Shown here one piece after another: positions 1 to 6,243 of a stretch of 9,697 bases of DNA. Within the stretch, counting starts at the first letter, position 1. The number at the start of each line of letters is the position of its first letter. A program made the translations under genes and the position numbers. Source of the stretch: an uncultured Clostridia bacterium (GTDB lineage: Bacteria > Bacillota > Clostridia > Lachnospirales > Lachnospiraceae). The notes beneath the pieces were generated by a model. The model was not told the origin of the DNA. It saw only the letters and a list, made by a program, of their open reading frames with translations, and did no database searches. Location of the stretch: assembly GCA_946405675.1 (NCBI GenBank), contig CAMJIC010000085.1, positions 1 to 9,697 on the forward strand, in the 5' to 3' direction.

Positions 1-39
1 AGGCTTTCTCGCAGATTGATCTTAGTTCCGAACTGTTAT

Positions 40-86
40 GTCAGTCCGCCATGCAAATTTTTGCTTCGCAAAAAGGACGGACTGAC
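40..86. repeat. Nested hairpin (palindromic element)
   Basis: A 9-bp outer stem, GTCAGTCCG (40-48) with CGGACTGAC (78-86), encloses a 7-bp inner stem, TTTTTGC (58-64) with GCAAAAA (68-74), around a TTC loop. It could fold in either transcript direction. There is no U-tract after the outer stem on either strand, so it is not a clean intrinsic terminator. It could be a backup terminator, an mRNA end-protecting structure or a REP-like repeat. Confidence 0.55.
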
Positions 87-196
87 TGCATTATTTACAT
101 TTTCATACGTCACTTGCGGTTCCGCAATTGGCTGTGCTGAACAGTTATATGCCGGTTTCATTATACAAAATGCCCCGCTAATGCACAATATTGTAA

Positions 197-229
197 CAAA
201 AACGGCAAAAGAGAAGTTCTCTTTTGCCG
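197..229 (-). terminator. Intrinsic terminator of the ABC operon
   Basis: The arms CGGCAAAAGAG (203-213) and CTCTTTTGCCG (219-229) form a perfect 11-bp stem with a 5-nt loop. Read on the minus strand, the stem is followed at once by TTTTTGTTACAA. It lies about 50 nt after the stop codon of the last operon gene, the expected place for rho-independent termination. Confidence 0.88.
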
Positions 230-233
230 CTTC

Positions 234-261
234 TTTGCCTATATCACTTTGCCTATATCAC
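234..261. repeat. 14-nt perfect tandem duplication
   Basis: The unit TTTGCCTATATCAC occurs twice without a gap (234-247, 248-261) and a partial third copy (TTT) follows. It sits between the stop codon of the last operon gene and the terminator. This looks like a replication-slippage duplication with no evident function. Confidence 0.8.
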
Positions 262-279
262 TTTTCCATTATCGTTTTG

Positions 280-747
280 TCATTCCTCGGCAGGAAGCAC
301 AAACTCATCTGTGACGACCACTTCCTCGGTCTCCTCTTCCACAACGACTGGGACGAACTCTTCCATATATACATCTTCCTCCGCCCCGGAAAGCATCGCC
401 GGAAGGTTATAGATCACCCCGTCCTTATTGTAGGGAAGCTCAAGGCCGATGGTCCCGCCCTGCCGTTTTCCGTCCTTACTCTTACTCAGCTTCACTTCCA
501 CCGTAAGCTTCTGCCCCATGACATCCACCATGCCCCGGTCCCCCGCTGACAGCCTGGCAATGCGCTTGCCGTCTTTGAGAACCTCGATCTGATACCATGG
601 TTCATAGACCGTACCGTCCGGCCCCGTCAGCCTCTGGTTGTCAAAATACACGGTATGCCCGCGCCCGATCATGAACATGCATACTGCAAGGGCGACAATC
701 AGAGCCAGCGCGATCAGGCGGAAAATGATCGATCTTTTCTTATTCAT
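280..747 (-). CDS. Small membrane-anchored protein, last gene of the ABC operon (possibly DUF6672-like)
   Basis: This is a protein of 155 residues and unknown function. It starts MNKKRS, has one hydrophobic segment at about residues 8-27, then a predicted extracytoplasmic beta-rich domain (about 31-120). The tail from about 122 to 155 is strongly acidic, with runs such as VVVEEETEEVVV. The start is placed at 747 because that ATG overlaps the last 8 nt of the upstream permease frame and AAGGAGGG lies 12 nt upstream. An in-frame ATG at 756 is closer to that site (3-6 nt) and is a real alternative. The longer open frame back to 882 is antisense-like, arginine-rich and unlikely. Translational overlap with a permease suggests an accessory part of the transporter. 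The family assignment is from memory and tentative. No enzymatic motif is visible. Confidence 0.75.
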   Translation of the reverse strand: MNKKRSIIFRLIALALIVALAVCMFMIGRGHTVYFDNQRLTGPDGTVYEPWYQIEVLKDGKRIARLSAGDRGMVDVMGQKLTVEVKLSKSKDGKRQGGTIGLELPYNKDGVIYNLPAMLSGAEEDVYMEEFVPVVVEEETEEVVVTDEFVLPAEE

Positions 748-1867
748 GCTTCTCATTTCCCTCCTTCTGCGCCTGGGCAAGCCTCTGGCCCTCCAGGCTC
801 TTGTTCTTGCGCTTCTGCGTCTCGTACATGACCAGCGCGATCGTGATGACCGCATAGGAGACGAACACACGGAAATACTCACCGATCATGGAATCGCCGG
901 TAATCGCCGCGCCTGCCCTTGGAGCCACAATGAACATGGTATGGAACAGGATCACGCCAAGGAACACATTGCCGATGGAAGCTTTGTCCACAGATGCGCC
1001 GCCGACCAGAAGCGCCGCGATGCAGAACATTCCGATCTGGGAATGGGAGCTGTAGGTCGCGATATTCCCCATATTCTGCAGGTAGATAACCATGCCGATC
1101 CCTGCCAGGACGGTGGAGATGATGATGCAAATGATCCTGGTACGCTCTACATCGATTCATGCATCCCTGGCAACCTGCATGTCCTGTCCGACCGCCCTCA
1201 TGTCCTGTCCGAGCTTGGTGCGCCTGAACCAGACGATCACCAGGCACAGCACACCGATCACGATGAATGTCATCACCGGGATCTTCACGCCTGCAATCGT
1301 CAGCGGGATCAGGTTATCCAGCTTCTGCCGCATATTCAGAAGGCTCACAGTGTTGCGGATCCCATATCCCCTGGGCAGCTTGATGGAGCCATGCCGGATC
1401 GGGATCACGGAGCCCATCAGATACAGCACCACCAGCTGATACACGCCGTTGATAAAATAGCTGATGATATAGCTCGTGATCATTTCCCTGCCACGGGCCA
1501 GGTTCAGGATCTTACCGCAGAACCATCCCAGCAGGATCGAGATCGGCACGGAGAAGATCATGGCAAGCACCATGCCCGGAATCCCGACGATCTGCCAGTC
1601 AGATACCAGGATCAGGGCAATCTCCCCCGCCATCGCGCCCAGCGTCATTCCGAAATTCAGGCCCATGCCGGCCATAATCGGAATCAGGAGGGAGAGGATC
1701 AGAAAGACATTCCTGCCCATCCTCGTAACGATCTCATTGACCAGATAGCTGGGGGACAGCCCGGAGATCGGGATGCAGACGGCACAGATGATCACAAACA
1801 TGATCGGCACGGAGCTTTGCCGAAGAATCGCCCCTGCCTTCTCTCTTTTTTTCGTATTCGTATTCAT
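740..1867 (-). pseudogene. Second ABC permease (BPD_transp_2), interrupted by one in-frame TGA
   Basis: Two pieces in the same frame make up one permease. Residues 1-236 run from 1867 to a TGA at 1157-1159, and the remainder runs on to a TAA at 740, giving 375 residues if the TGA is read as an amino acid. The first part begins MNTNTKKREK, carries hydrophobic segments from about residue 20, and holds MGLNFGMTLGAMAGE, matching CGLNFGLPLGIISG in the upstream permease. The cytoplasmic loop RAVGQDMQVARDA-stop-IDVERTRI aligns with TAVGSNPVFARAAGINVDRIRL of that paralogue, so the stop replaces a glycine. The second part has IGMFCIAALLVGGASVDKA, again like the paralogue. The start ATG overlaps the upstream TGA by 4 nt, with GGAGG 7 nt ahead. 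Alone, the truncated protein would lack the last membrane segments and should not work. This is either a fresh nonsense mutation or a base error; no other damage is seen. Confidence 0.85.
1157..1159 (-). other. In-frame TGA at a conserved glycine codon
   Basis: The minus strand reads GCA TGA ATC GAT. The paralogous permease reads GCG GGG ATC AAC at the aligned position (its Gly236, bases 2212-2214). GGA to TGA is a single G-to-T change (C-to-A on the plus strand at 1159). The downstream frame continues for 138 sense codons with clear homology to the family. Confidence 0.9.
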
Positions 1868-2919
1868 GCGGCCGCCTCCGTCTTTCTTGTCAGGGCATAA
1901 AGGATCATTCCGTTGGAAACGATGATCCGGATGACCTCGCTCATATCCATATGGATCATATTATTCATGACGGTTGGCGTCATGGTGACGATTCCCTGGA
2001 ACAGGATCGTCCCGATGATCACATTGGTGATGGTTGCCTTATTCACGCTTGCCCCGCCGATCAGGATCGCGGATACTGCCGGCAGCGCCATGTAGAAGGG
2101 TGCCATGTAAAGCTGCACGAATCCGAATCCCTGCTCATACACTAGGATCCCGATCGCTGCCAGCCACGTTGACATGATGACGGAGAGCAGACGGATACGG
2201 TCTACGTTGATCCCCGCCGCCCGGGCAAAGACCGGATTGGAGCCCACTGCAGTCATGGCCGTCCCTGTCTTCGTATGGAGAAATGCCCACATCAAAAACG
2301 CGAGCAGCGCGAAGAAGAGAATCGTCCCGGTTGGGAACGTGAAGTTCCCGATCTTGATCGCGAGGAACCTTGCAAGCACCTGATTGAAATATCCCTCCAG
2401 GGAAATCGTGGTACGCAGGCCCTTTCCCGCAAGCCCCCATACCATGTTGGGGCTCTTATACGGAAGCACCAGCCACATCATGCACATCAGGGAGACGGAA
2501 GAAAATCCCACATAGGTCGCGATCATCATCTCGCCGCCCTTGATCCGGTTAAGCAGCCAGCCGTAGCCGCCGCCAAACACGAGGGCAAAGGGGGTGGAGA
2601 TCAGGATCGCCATCACAAAGGAGAATCCTCCGGTAAACCCGAGCTCAATGGAAAGCGTCGCGCCCAGAAGACCGGATATGATCCCCAGCGGCAGGCCGAA
2701 GTTCAGCCCGCAGCCCGAATGGACCATGGGCACCATCGCAAGCACCAGGACGCCGTTCCATGAGAACCTGGAAATAATATTGGAAATCTGCGTCGGCAGA
2801 TCCGCTCCGACAAAAGGACACGCGATCAGGAGCAGGAGCAGGAATGCCGTAATGATCAGCCTCGGAAGGCCAAAACTGTCTACGAATTTCGCGAATCCGC
2901 TTTTTTCATTTGTCTTCAT
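1864..2919 (-). CDS. ABC transporter permease, BPD_transp_2 family
   Basis: This integral membrane subunit of a sugar/nucleoside-type ABC importer has 351 residues, normal for the family. About eight to ten hydrophobic segments are visible, the first at about residues 19-37. Family hallmarks are CGLNFGLPLGIISG (70-83), GGEMMIATYVG (128-138), the coupling loop TAVGSNPVFARAAGINVDR (223-241), which contacts the ATPase, and the late segment PAVSAILIGGASVNKATITN. The start is fixed by AGGAG 6 nt upstream, 14 nt after the ATPase stop codon. The stop codon overlaps the next permease start by 4 nt, which implies translational coupling. The two permeases are paralogues and should form a heterodimeric pore. 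By family it is closest in style to ribose, galactose and nucleoside importers (RbsC, YufP/YufQ). The substrate is not readable. Confidence 0.93.
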   Translation of the reverse strand: MKTNEKSGFAKFVDSFGLPRLIITAFLLLLLIACPFVGADLPTQISNIISRFSWNGVLVLAMVPMVHSGCGLNFGLPLGIISGLLGATLSIELGFTGGFSFVMAILISTPFALVFGGGYGWLLNRIKGGEMMIATYVGFSSVSLMCMMWLVLPYKSPNMVWGLAGKGLRTTISLEGYFNQVLARFLAIKIGNFTFPTGTILFFALLAFLMWAFLHTKTGTAMTAVGSNPVFARAAGINVDRIRLLSVIMSTWLAAIGILVYEQGFGFVQLYMAPFYMALPAVSAILIGGASVNKATITNVIIGTILFQGIVTMTPTVMNNMIHMDMSEVIRIIVSNGMILYALTRKTEAAA

Positions 2920-2932
2920 CTGTTACTCCTGT

Positions 2933-4531
2933 TCATATGACATTGCTGAGCATCAGCGCGCCAAACTTCTCGGCGGACTCTGAAGTCGAGAAGATCCCGG
3001 TGATCCGTCCTCCGGACACGATGGCGATCCGGTCGCAGCATTGCCGAAGCTCCTCCAGCTCAGAGGATACCATCACGATCGTCACATGGTTTTCCCGGTT
3101 GAACCGCTTCAGCGCATCCAGTACCAGAGATTTTGCGACGACATCAATTCCCCGCGTCGGCTCGGAGACGAACAGAAGGGACGGTTCCAGGGCAAATGCT
3201 TTTGCCAGGCATACCTTCTGCTGGTTTCCGCCGGACAGCTCCCGCGCCTTCTGGCGGGAATCCGTGCATTTGATCGCCAGCTCATCGATGTACTTCTGCG
3301 TGACCTCCCTGATCGCTGCGTCATCCCGCCATTTGATCAGACCTCCCAGGTAATGCTTCAGGAATTTATTCTGGATCTGCATCGCAGGAAACGCAATATT
3401 CCACTCCAGCGACTCATCCAGCAGCAGCCCGACGCCTCTGCGGTCCTCCGATACAAATGCAAACGATGAGTCCAGGCATTTTCTCGGGGAATTGAGCGGG
3501 ATCTCTTCTCCGTTGAACACGACCTTCCCGCCGGCCTGGTACAGCCCCATGATCCCGTTGGGGATCCCGAGCTTACCCTGTCCGGCCAGGCCGCCGATCC
3601 CAAGGATCTCCCCCTCCTTCACCTCCAGCGTCACATCCCGGACAGTCTCTCCCGGCATGTCCACCCAAAGGTGGGAAATGGAAAGAATCGTCCGCGCCGA
3701 TGAATTCCTGGCGGTGTCTTCCTTCGGCGCTTCGCTCTTTCCTTCAATCTCGCGGCCCACCATCCACCGCGTGATCTGCGGGATGTCGGTCTCTTTCGCA
3801 GGGACATCCTGTACCAGCTTTCCATCCCTCATGACACAGACCCTGTCGCAGACCGACAGGATCTCGTGAAGCCTGTGTGTAATGAAGATGACCGCAATTC
3901 CCCTTTGCGCCATCCCCCGGATCGCGGAAAGCAGCGCTTCCGCTTCCTTCTCCGTGAGCACCGCCGTGGGCTCATCCAGGATCAGGAGCTTCAGGTGATC
4001 CTTCGACAGCTCTCTCGCGATCTCAGTGAACTGCTTATGCCCCACAGGCATATCGCTGATCAGCATCTTCCGGTCCAGATCCACTCCCATCAGCCTGATG
4101 GCCGCATCCGCGCGTTCTTCCATCTTTTTCCTGTCCAGGGTATTCATCCGGTCGGAAAAAATATCGGATACCAGGCTTTTTCTGGAAGGCTCCCGGTTCA
4201 GCAGGATGTTTTCCGTCGTGGTAAATCCCGGTATCAGAGAAAATTCCTGATGAACCATTCCGATTCCTGCCGCGATCGCGTCAAATGGGGAATGGAACTG
4301 AACCTTCTTTCCGTTCAGCAGGATCTCCCCTTCATAGCCTCCGGTTTCCCGGATCATGTTGGCGCCGAACAGGATCCGCATCAGGGTGGACTTCCCTGCC
4401 CCGTTCTCGCCGACCAGGCCGATCACCTCTCCCTCATGCAGGGTAAGGTTGATATCCGTCAGAACCTGATTCCCGAAGAAATCTTTTTTGATGCCCTGCA
4501 TCTGCAGCAAAGGCGTCTTTTCTTCACTCAT
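2933..4531 (-). CDS. Double-domain ABC importer ATPase (RbsA/MglA/NupO-like)
   Basis: This cytoplasmic ATPase of 532 residues has two fused nucleotide-binding domains and drives the two permeases. Domain 1 (about 5-255) has Walker A GENGAGKST (41-49), a Q-loop at Gln95, Walker B LLILDEPT (182-189) and a switch His219. Its signature is degenerate (MPVGHKQ, 161-167, in place of LSGGQ). Domain 2 (about 280-530) has a Walker A-like GLAGQGKL (314-321) that keeps the lysine but has leucine where Ser/Thr is usual, a canonical LSGGNQQ (432-438), and Walker B LLFVSEPTRGID in which the usual Asp is Ser456. The switch region is SSELEEL, as is common in this family's second domain. This pattern fits one competent site (Walker A of domain 1 with the signature of domain 2) and one degenerate site. 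The gene follows the binding-protein gene after a 141-nt gap containing two hairpins. The ribosome binding site is weak (AAAGG), which suggests lower translation than the binding protein. Confidence 0.95.
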   Translation of the reverse strand: MSEEKTPLLQMQGIKKDFFGNQVLTDINLTLHEGEVIGLVGENGAGKSTLMRILFGANMIRETGGYEGEILLNGKKVQFHSPFDAIAAGIGMVHQEFSLIPGFTTTENILLNREPSRKSLVSDIFSDRMNTLDRKKMEERADAAIRLMGVDLDRKMLISDMPVGHKQFTEIARELSKDHLKLLILDEPTAVLTEKEAEALLSAIRGMAQRGIAVIFITHRLHEILSVCDRVCVMRDGKLVQDVPAKETDIPQITRWMVGREIEGKSEAPKEDTARNSSARTILSISHLWVDMPGETVRDVTLEVKEGEILGIGGLAGQGKLGIPNGIMGLYQAGGKVVFNGEEIPLNSPRKCLDSSFAFVSEDRRGVGLLLDESLEWNIAFPAMQIQNKFLKHYLGGLIKWRDDAAIREVTQKYIDELAIKCTDSRQKARELSGGNQQKVCLAKAFALEPSLLFVSEPTRGIDVVAKSLVLDALKRFNRENHVTIVMVSSELEELRQCCDRIAIVSGGRITGIFSTSESAEKFGALMLSNVI

Positions 4532-4562
4532 TTGTCTCAGCCTTTTCTTTTCCCTGTGTCAA

Positions 4563-4593
4563 GATTTGGGCACCGGAAACCGGTGCCCAAATC
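4563..4593 (-). other. Strong 14-bp hairpin between the binding-protein and ATPase genes
   Basis: GATTTGGGCACCGG (4563-4576) and CCGGTGCCCAAATC (4580-4593) are perfect inverted arms around a 3-nt loop. On the minus strand it is followed by TTGACACAGGG, with no U-run, so full termination is not expected. In binding-protein-dependent ABC operons such a hairpin commonly protects the binding-protein mRNA and lowers downstream expression. That role here is inferred from position. Confidence 0.75.
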
Positions 4594-4626
4594 CTGGTTC
4601 AGTCAATAATTCATTGCAGCTGCTCT

Positions 4627-4660
4627 GGTAACTGTTCAGAACCCGTTCGGAACAGTTACC
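4627..4660. repeat. Palindromic hairpin repeat, copy 1 (after the binding-protein gene)
   Basis: The arms GGTAACTGTTC (4627-4637) and GAACAGTTACC (4650-4660) enclose a loop containing GAACCCGTTC. It begins 12 nt after the stop codon of the binding-protein gene, counting in the transcript direction. It shares its nested layout (AACTGT, GAAC, GTTC, ACAGTT) with the element at 6939-6972. No U-tract follows on the minus strand. Confidence 0.75.
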
Positions 4661-4672
4661 TGCTTTTTCCGA

Positions 4673-5935
4673 TCACTTGGTCGTGAAGTACTTCTCCGGC
4701 ACTTCCACATCCGTGGAGCCCATGTACTTTCCAGGATTCCCCATGATGTAGGTATCCTGGTAGATCAGGAATACGTTATCCATCTTGACGCCGGTATCCG
4801 CGTTGGTGTAATTGGATCCGTTCCAGGCAGCGCCAGGTGAGAATACCTGATAAGCCTCGGAGATGTCTTCAATATTATCCAGCTCGGACTTGCCGTCGAT
4901 GACGTTCATCGCGTGCTGCGCAAGGCCTGCGGAAACCGTGTAGCCATAGGAATAAGCCCAGGTACCGAAACGGCCTTCGCCGCCCTTTTCAACGACTGCT
5001 TCCTCAACCTTTGCCAGGATCTTCTCAAAATCGCCCGCTTCCTCGGTCAGGTCAAGTCCCAGTGCTCCCGGATATCCCATAAGCGGTGACGGGAGGTCAG
5101 CCTCGATGAAGTATCCGCCATATTCCAGAAGCTGCTTCAGCAGCGGTTCGGTATGCGCGTCGTTGGTGCAGAAGTATGCGCTGTTTTTGCCATACTTCTC
5201 AACCCACTCCGGAACATGCTCAAGAATGTAAGCCTGTGCGCCGGGAACGCCGACATCCGTGGTTGGGTCCGGTGCGGATTCCATGACGAATTTCATCCCG
5301 AACTCTTCGCATGCTGCCTTCATGATGGCAACGCGGCGGCTCATCGTCTCATAGGACAGGTGGCGCGGGAAGGAAATGTGCACGAAGGTGTCGCATCCCA
5401 GCTCATGAGCCGTGCGGATGATCAGATAGCCGCGGGCGACAAAATCGTTGTTGCAGACCAGGTCAGCGGCGCTTCCGATCTCCGGAAGATCCTCGTGGGA
5501 CTCACCTGCGATGCACAGGATGTCAGGGCGTCTTTCCTTGATCTGACGGAAAGCTTCGGTGGTGCCGGGGATCGCCTGGTTCACGACGATTGCCTTCATC
5601 TCCGGGTCATCGGACAGGTTCACGATCGTCTGAATCGTGGTCTCAAGCTCTTCTGTGAAGTTATCCGGGTAGATCGCCAGTTTGACACGGTCCTCCCCAT
5701 ACATCTCCTGGAAGGCCTCGGCTCCTCTCCTGTCATCCTCTGACTGGGAAACGGAACCTGTCACAATGCCGATATGGTAATCATCCCCCGCATCGGTAAC
5801 ACCGCTTGCTTCAGCCGCAGCTTCCGTGGTGACCTCATCATCGATATCACCGATATCAATGCTCGCCCCGAAGGTAGTTGCTGCCATGGAAGCAGTCATC
5901 GCCAGCGCCATGAACATCGAGACAATCTTTTTCAT
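4673..5935 (-). CDS. Exported substrate-binding protein, DUF3798 type, of the ABC importer
   Basis: This extracellular solute-binding component has 420 residues. It starts MKKIVSMFMALAMTAS, a Sec signal peptide with a likely signal peptidase I site after TTFGA (about residue 24). No cysteine lies near that site, so the usual Gram-positive lipid anchor is missing. An acidic, low-complexity linker follows (about 25-52). The mature domain opens with YHIGIVTGSVSQSEDDRRGAE (53-73), the first beta strand and helix of a periplasmic-binding-protein type I fold. Further strands are visible at KAIVVNQAIP (114-123), ILCIAGE (139-145), TFVHISFP (183-190) and NSAYFCTND (251-259). The resemblance to DUF3798 is from recall of that family's sequence and genomic setting. 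The start is supported by AAAGGAGGAGAAGG upstream. It is the first gene of the operon, so the binding protein should be the most abundant product. The ligand is unknown; the cre box upstream favours a carbon source. Confidence 0.85.
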   Translation of the reverse strand: MKKIVSMFMALAMTASMAATTFGASIDIGDIDDEVTTEAAAEASGVTDAGDDYHIGIVTGSVSQSEDDRRGAEAFQEMYGEDRVKLAIYPDNFTEELETTIQTIVNLSDDPEMKAIVVNQAIPGTTEAFRQIKERRPDILCIAGESHEDLPEIGSAADLVCNNDFVARGYLIIRTAHELGCDTFVHISFPRHLSYETMSRRVAIMKAACEEFGMKFVMESAPDPTTDVGVPGAQAYILEHVPEWVEKYGKNSAYFCTNDAHTEPLLKQLLEYGGYFIEADLPSPLMGYPGALGLDLTEEAGDFEKILAKVEEAVVEKGGEGRFGTWAYSYGYTVSAGLAQHAMNVIDGKSELDNIEDISEAYQVFSPGAAWNGSNYTNADTGVKMDNVFLIYQDTYIMGNPGKYMGSTDVEVPEKYFTTK

Positions 5936-6071
5936 ACTCTGCCTTCTCCTCCTTTGAAATCAACAACAAGGAACTGTAAGCAAAATGAACGGAGCAGACC
6001 GCGCCGCATTTTTCTTCGAGGATGCCCAAGTTCAATTATTTACAGATCCTAAACCTTTGCATTACCTGGAT

Positions 6072-6101
6072 ATTTTACTATATACGGAGGTTCATCGTCA
6101 A
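6072..6101 (-). promoter_or_regulatory. Sigma-A promoter of the ABC operon
   Basis: On the minus strand TTGACG (6096-6101) and TAAAAT (6072-6077) are separated by 18 nt, and TATAG sits just before the -10. Transcription should start near 6065, which leaves a leader of about 130 nt. It is the best-matching promoter in the window and stands directly upstream of the operon's first gene. Confidence 0.7.
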
Positions 6102-6115
6102 TGAAATCGCTGACA
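6102..6115 (-). promoter_or_regulatory. Putative cre box (CcpA operator) abutting the -35
   Basis: The minus-strand sequence TGTCAGCGATTTCA matches the catabolite-responsive element consensus TGWNANCGNTNWCA at every specified position, and so does its complement. It ends one base upstream of the -35 hexamer, at roughly -37 to -50 from the predicted start site. From there a bound CcpA could either block or activate RNA polymerase. The match is seen; CcpA control is inferred. Confidence 0.6.
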
Positions 6116-6120
6116 GCGTA

Positions 6121-6149
6121 TGGCTTGTATGAAAAAGCGTTACAAGCCA
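6121..6149. repeat. 9-bp inverted repeat upstream of the ABC operon promoter
   Basis: TGGCTTGTA (6121-6129) and TACAAGCCA (6141-6149) are perfect arms around an 11-nt spacer. They lie just upstream of the cre box, and the right arm is shared with the dispersed repeat at 6139-6160. This could be a second operator or simply part of the repeat element. Confidence 0.5.
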
Positions 6150-6160
6150 CACCCCCGCCA
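6139..6160. repeat. Dispersed repeat, copy A (GTTACAAGYCAC family)
   Basis: This 22-nt stretch, starting GTTACAAGCCACACC, is identical to 9645-9666 except for one C/T difference. It also resembles 9497-9518. All copies are intergenic, which suggests a REP- or MITE-like element in this genome. Confidence 0.7.
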
Positions 6161-6204
6161 ACCGGCCTGAGGGTGCGCCCCCTGACAATGGTATGACTTG
6201 CATG

Positions 6205-6231
6205 AAAAAGCACCTGCGCTCAGGCAGGTGC
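6205..6231 (-). terminator. Intrinsic terminator of the secreted-protein gene
   Basis: GCACCTGC (6210-6217) and GCAGGTGC (6224-6231) form a perfect 8-bp stem with a 6-nt loop, followed on the minus strand by TTTTT (6205-6209). It lies 12 nt after the stop codon at 6244, and it separates this gene from the ABC operon. Confidence 0.85.
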
Positions 6232-6243
6232 CGTAATTCTTAT

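Larger units (their letters stand above)
1..279. other. Intergenic region downstream of the ABC operon
   Basis: No gene is supported here. The open frames crossing it on the plus strand are antisense to the operon's last gene and have no ribosome binding site. The stretch holds a nested hairpin (40-86), a short palindrome (TTGCGG-TT-CCGCAA, 114-127), the operon terminator (197-229) and a 14-nt tandem duplication (234-261). The motifs GAACTGTTAT (30-39) and GAACAGTTAT (about 138-147) resemble arms of the hairpin repeats found after other genes in this window, so this may be remnant repeat DNA. What lies to the left of base 1 is unknown. Confidence 0.6.
5936..6243. other. Regulatory intergenic region of the ABC operon
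   Basis: No gene is supported. In transcription order it holds the terminator of the upstream secreted-protein gene (6205-6231), a dispersed repeat (6139-6160) overlapping an inverted repeat (6121-6149), a cre box (6102-6115), a sigma-A promoter (6072-6101) and a leader of about 130 nt ending in a strong ribosome binding site (AAAGGAGGA, 5947-5955). I see no recognisable riboswitch in the leader. Confidence 0.7.

Noticed and set aside
1157..1159. Programmed UGA recoding (selenocysteine, or a UGA-as-glycine code)
   Set aside because: The aligned residue is glycine, not cysteine, and no selenocysteine-type hairpin is evident just after the codon. Other genes in the window use TGA as a normal stop, so a UGA-glycine code is unlikely.
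1158..1247. Separate downstream gene starting by ATGA overlap at the permease stop
   Set aside because: The ATG at 1160 opens a different frame with an arginine- and histidine-rich product. The real homology continues in the original frame.
638..1900. 420-codon open frame on the plus strand
   Set aside because: It lies antisense to the permease genes, is extremely rich in His, Asp, Gln and Arg, has no ribosome binding site and no membrane or domain pattern. It is a by-product of codon bias in the minus-strand genes.
4550..4561. TTGACA as a -35 for a separate ATPase promoter
   Set aside because: The hexamer is followed by no acceptable -10 at 16-18 nt, and the start codon comes too soon.
4563..4593. 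Rho-independent terminator ending the binding-protein transcript
   Set aside because: The stem is strong but no U-run follows on the minus strand, and the ATPase gene downstream has no convincing promoter of its own. A partial terminator or processing site is more likely.
3866..4609. 247-codon open frame on the plus strand opposite the ATPase
   Set aside because: The minus-strand frame contains unmistakable ABC ATPase motifs over the same bases. The plus-strand product has no recognisable features and runs into the intergenic hairpins.
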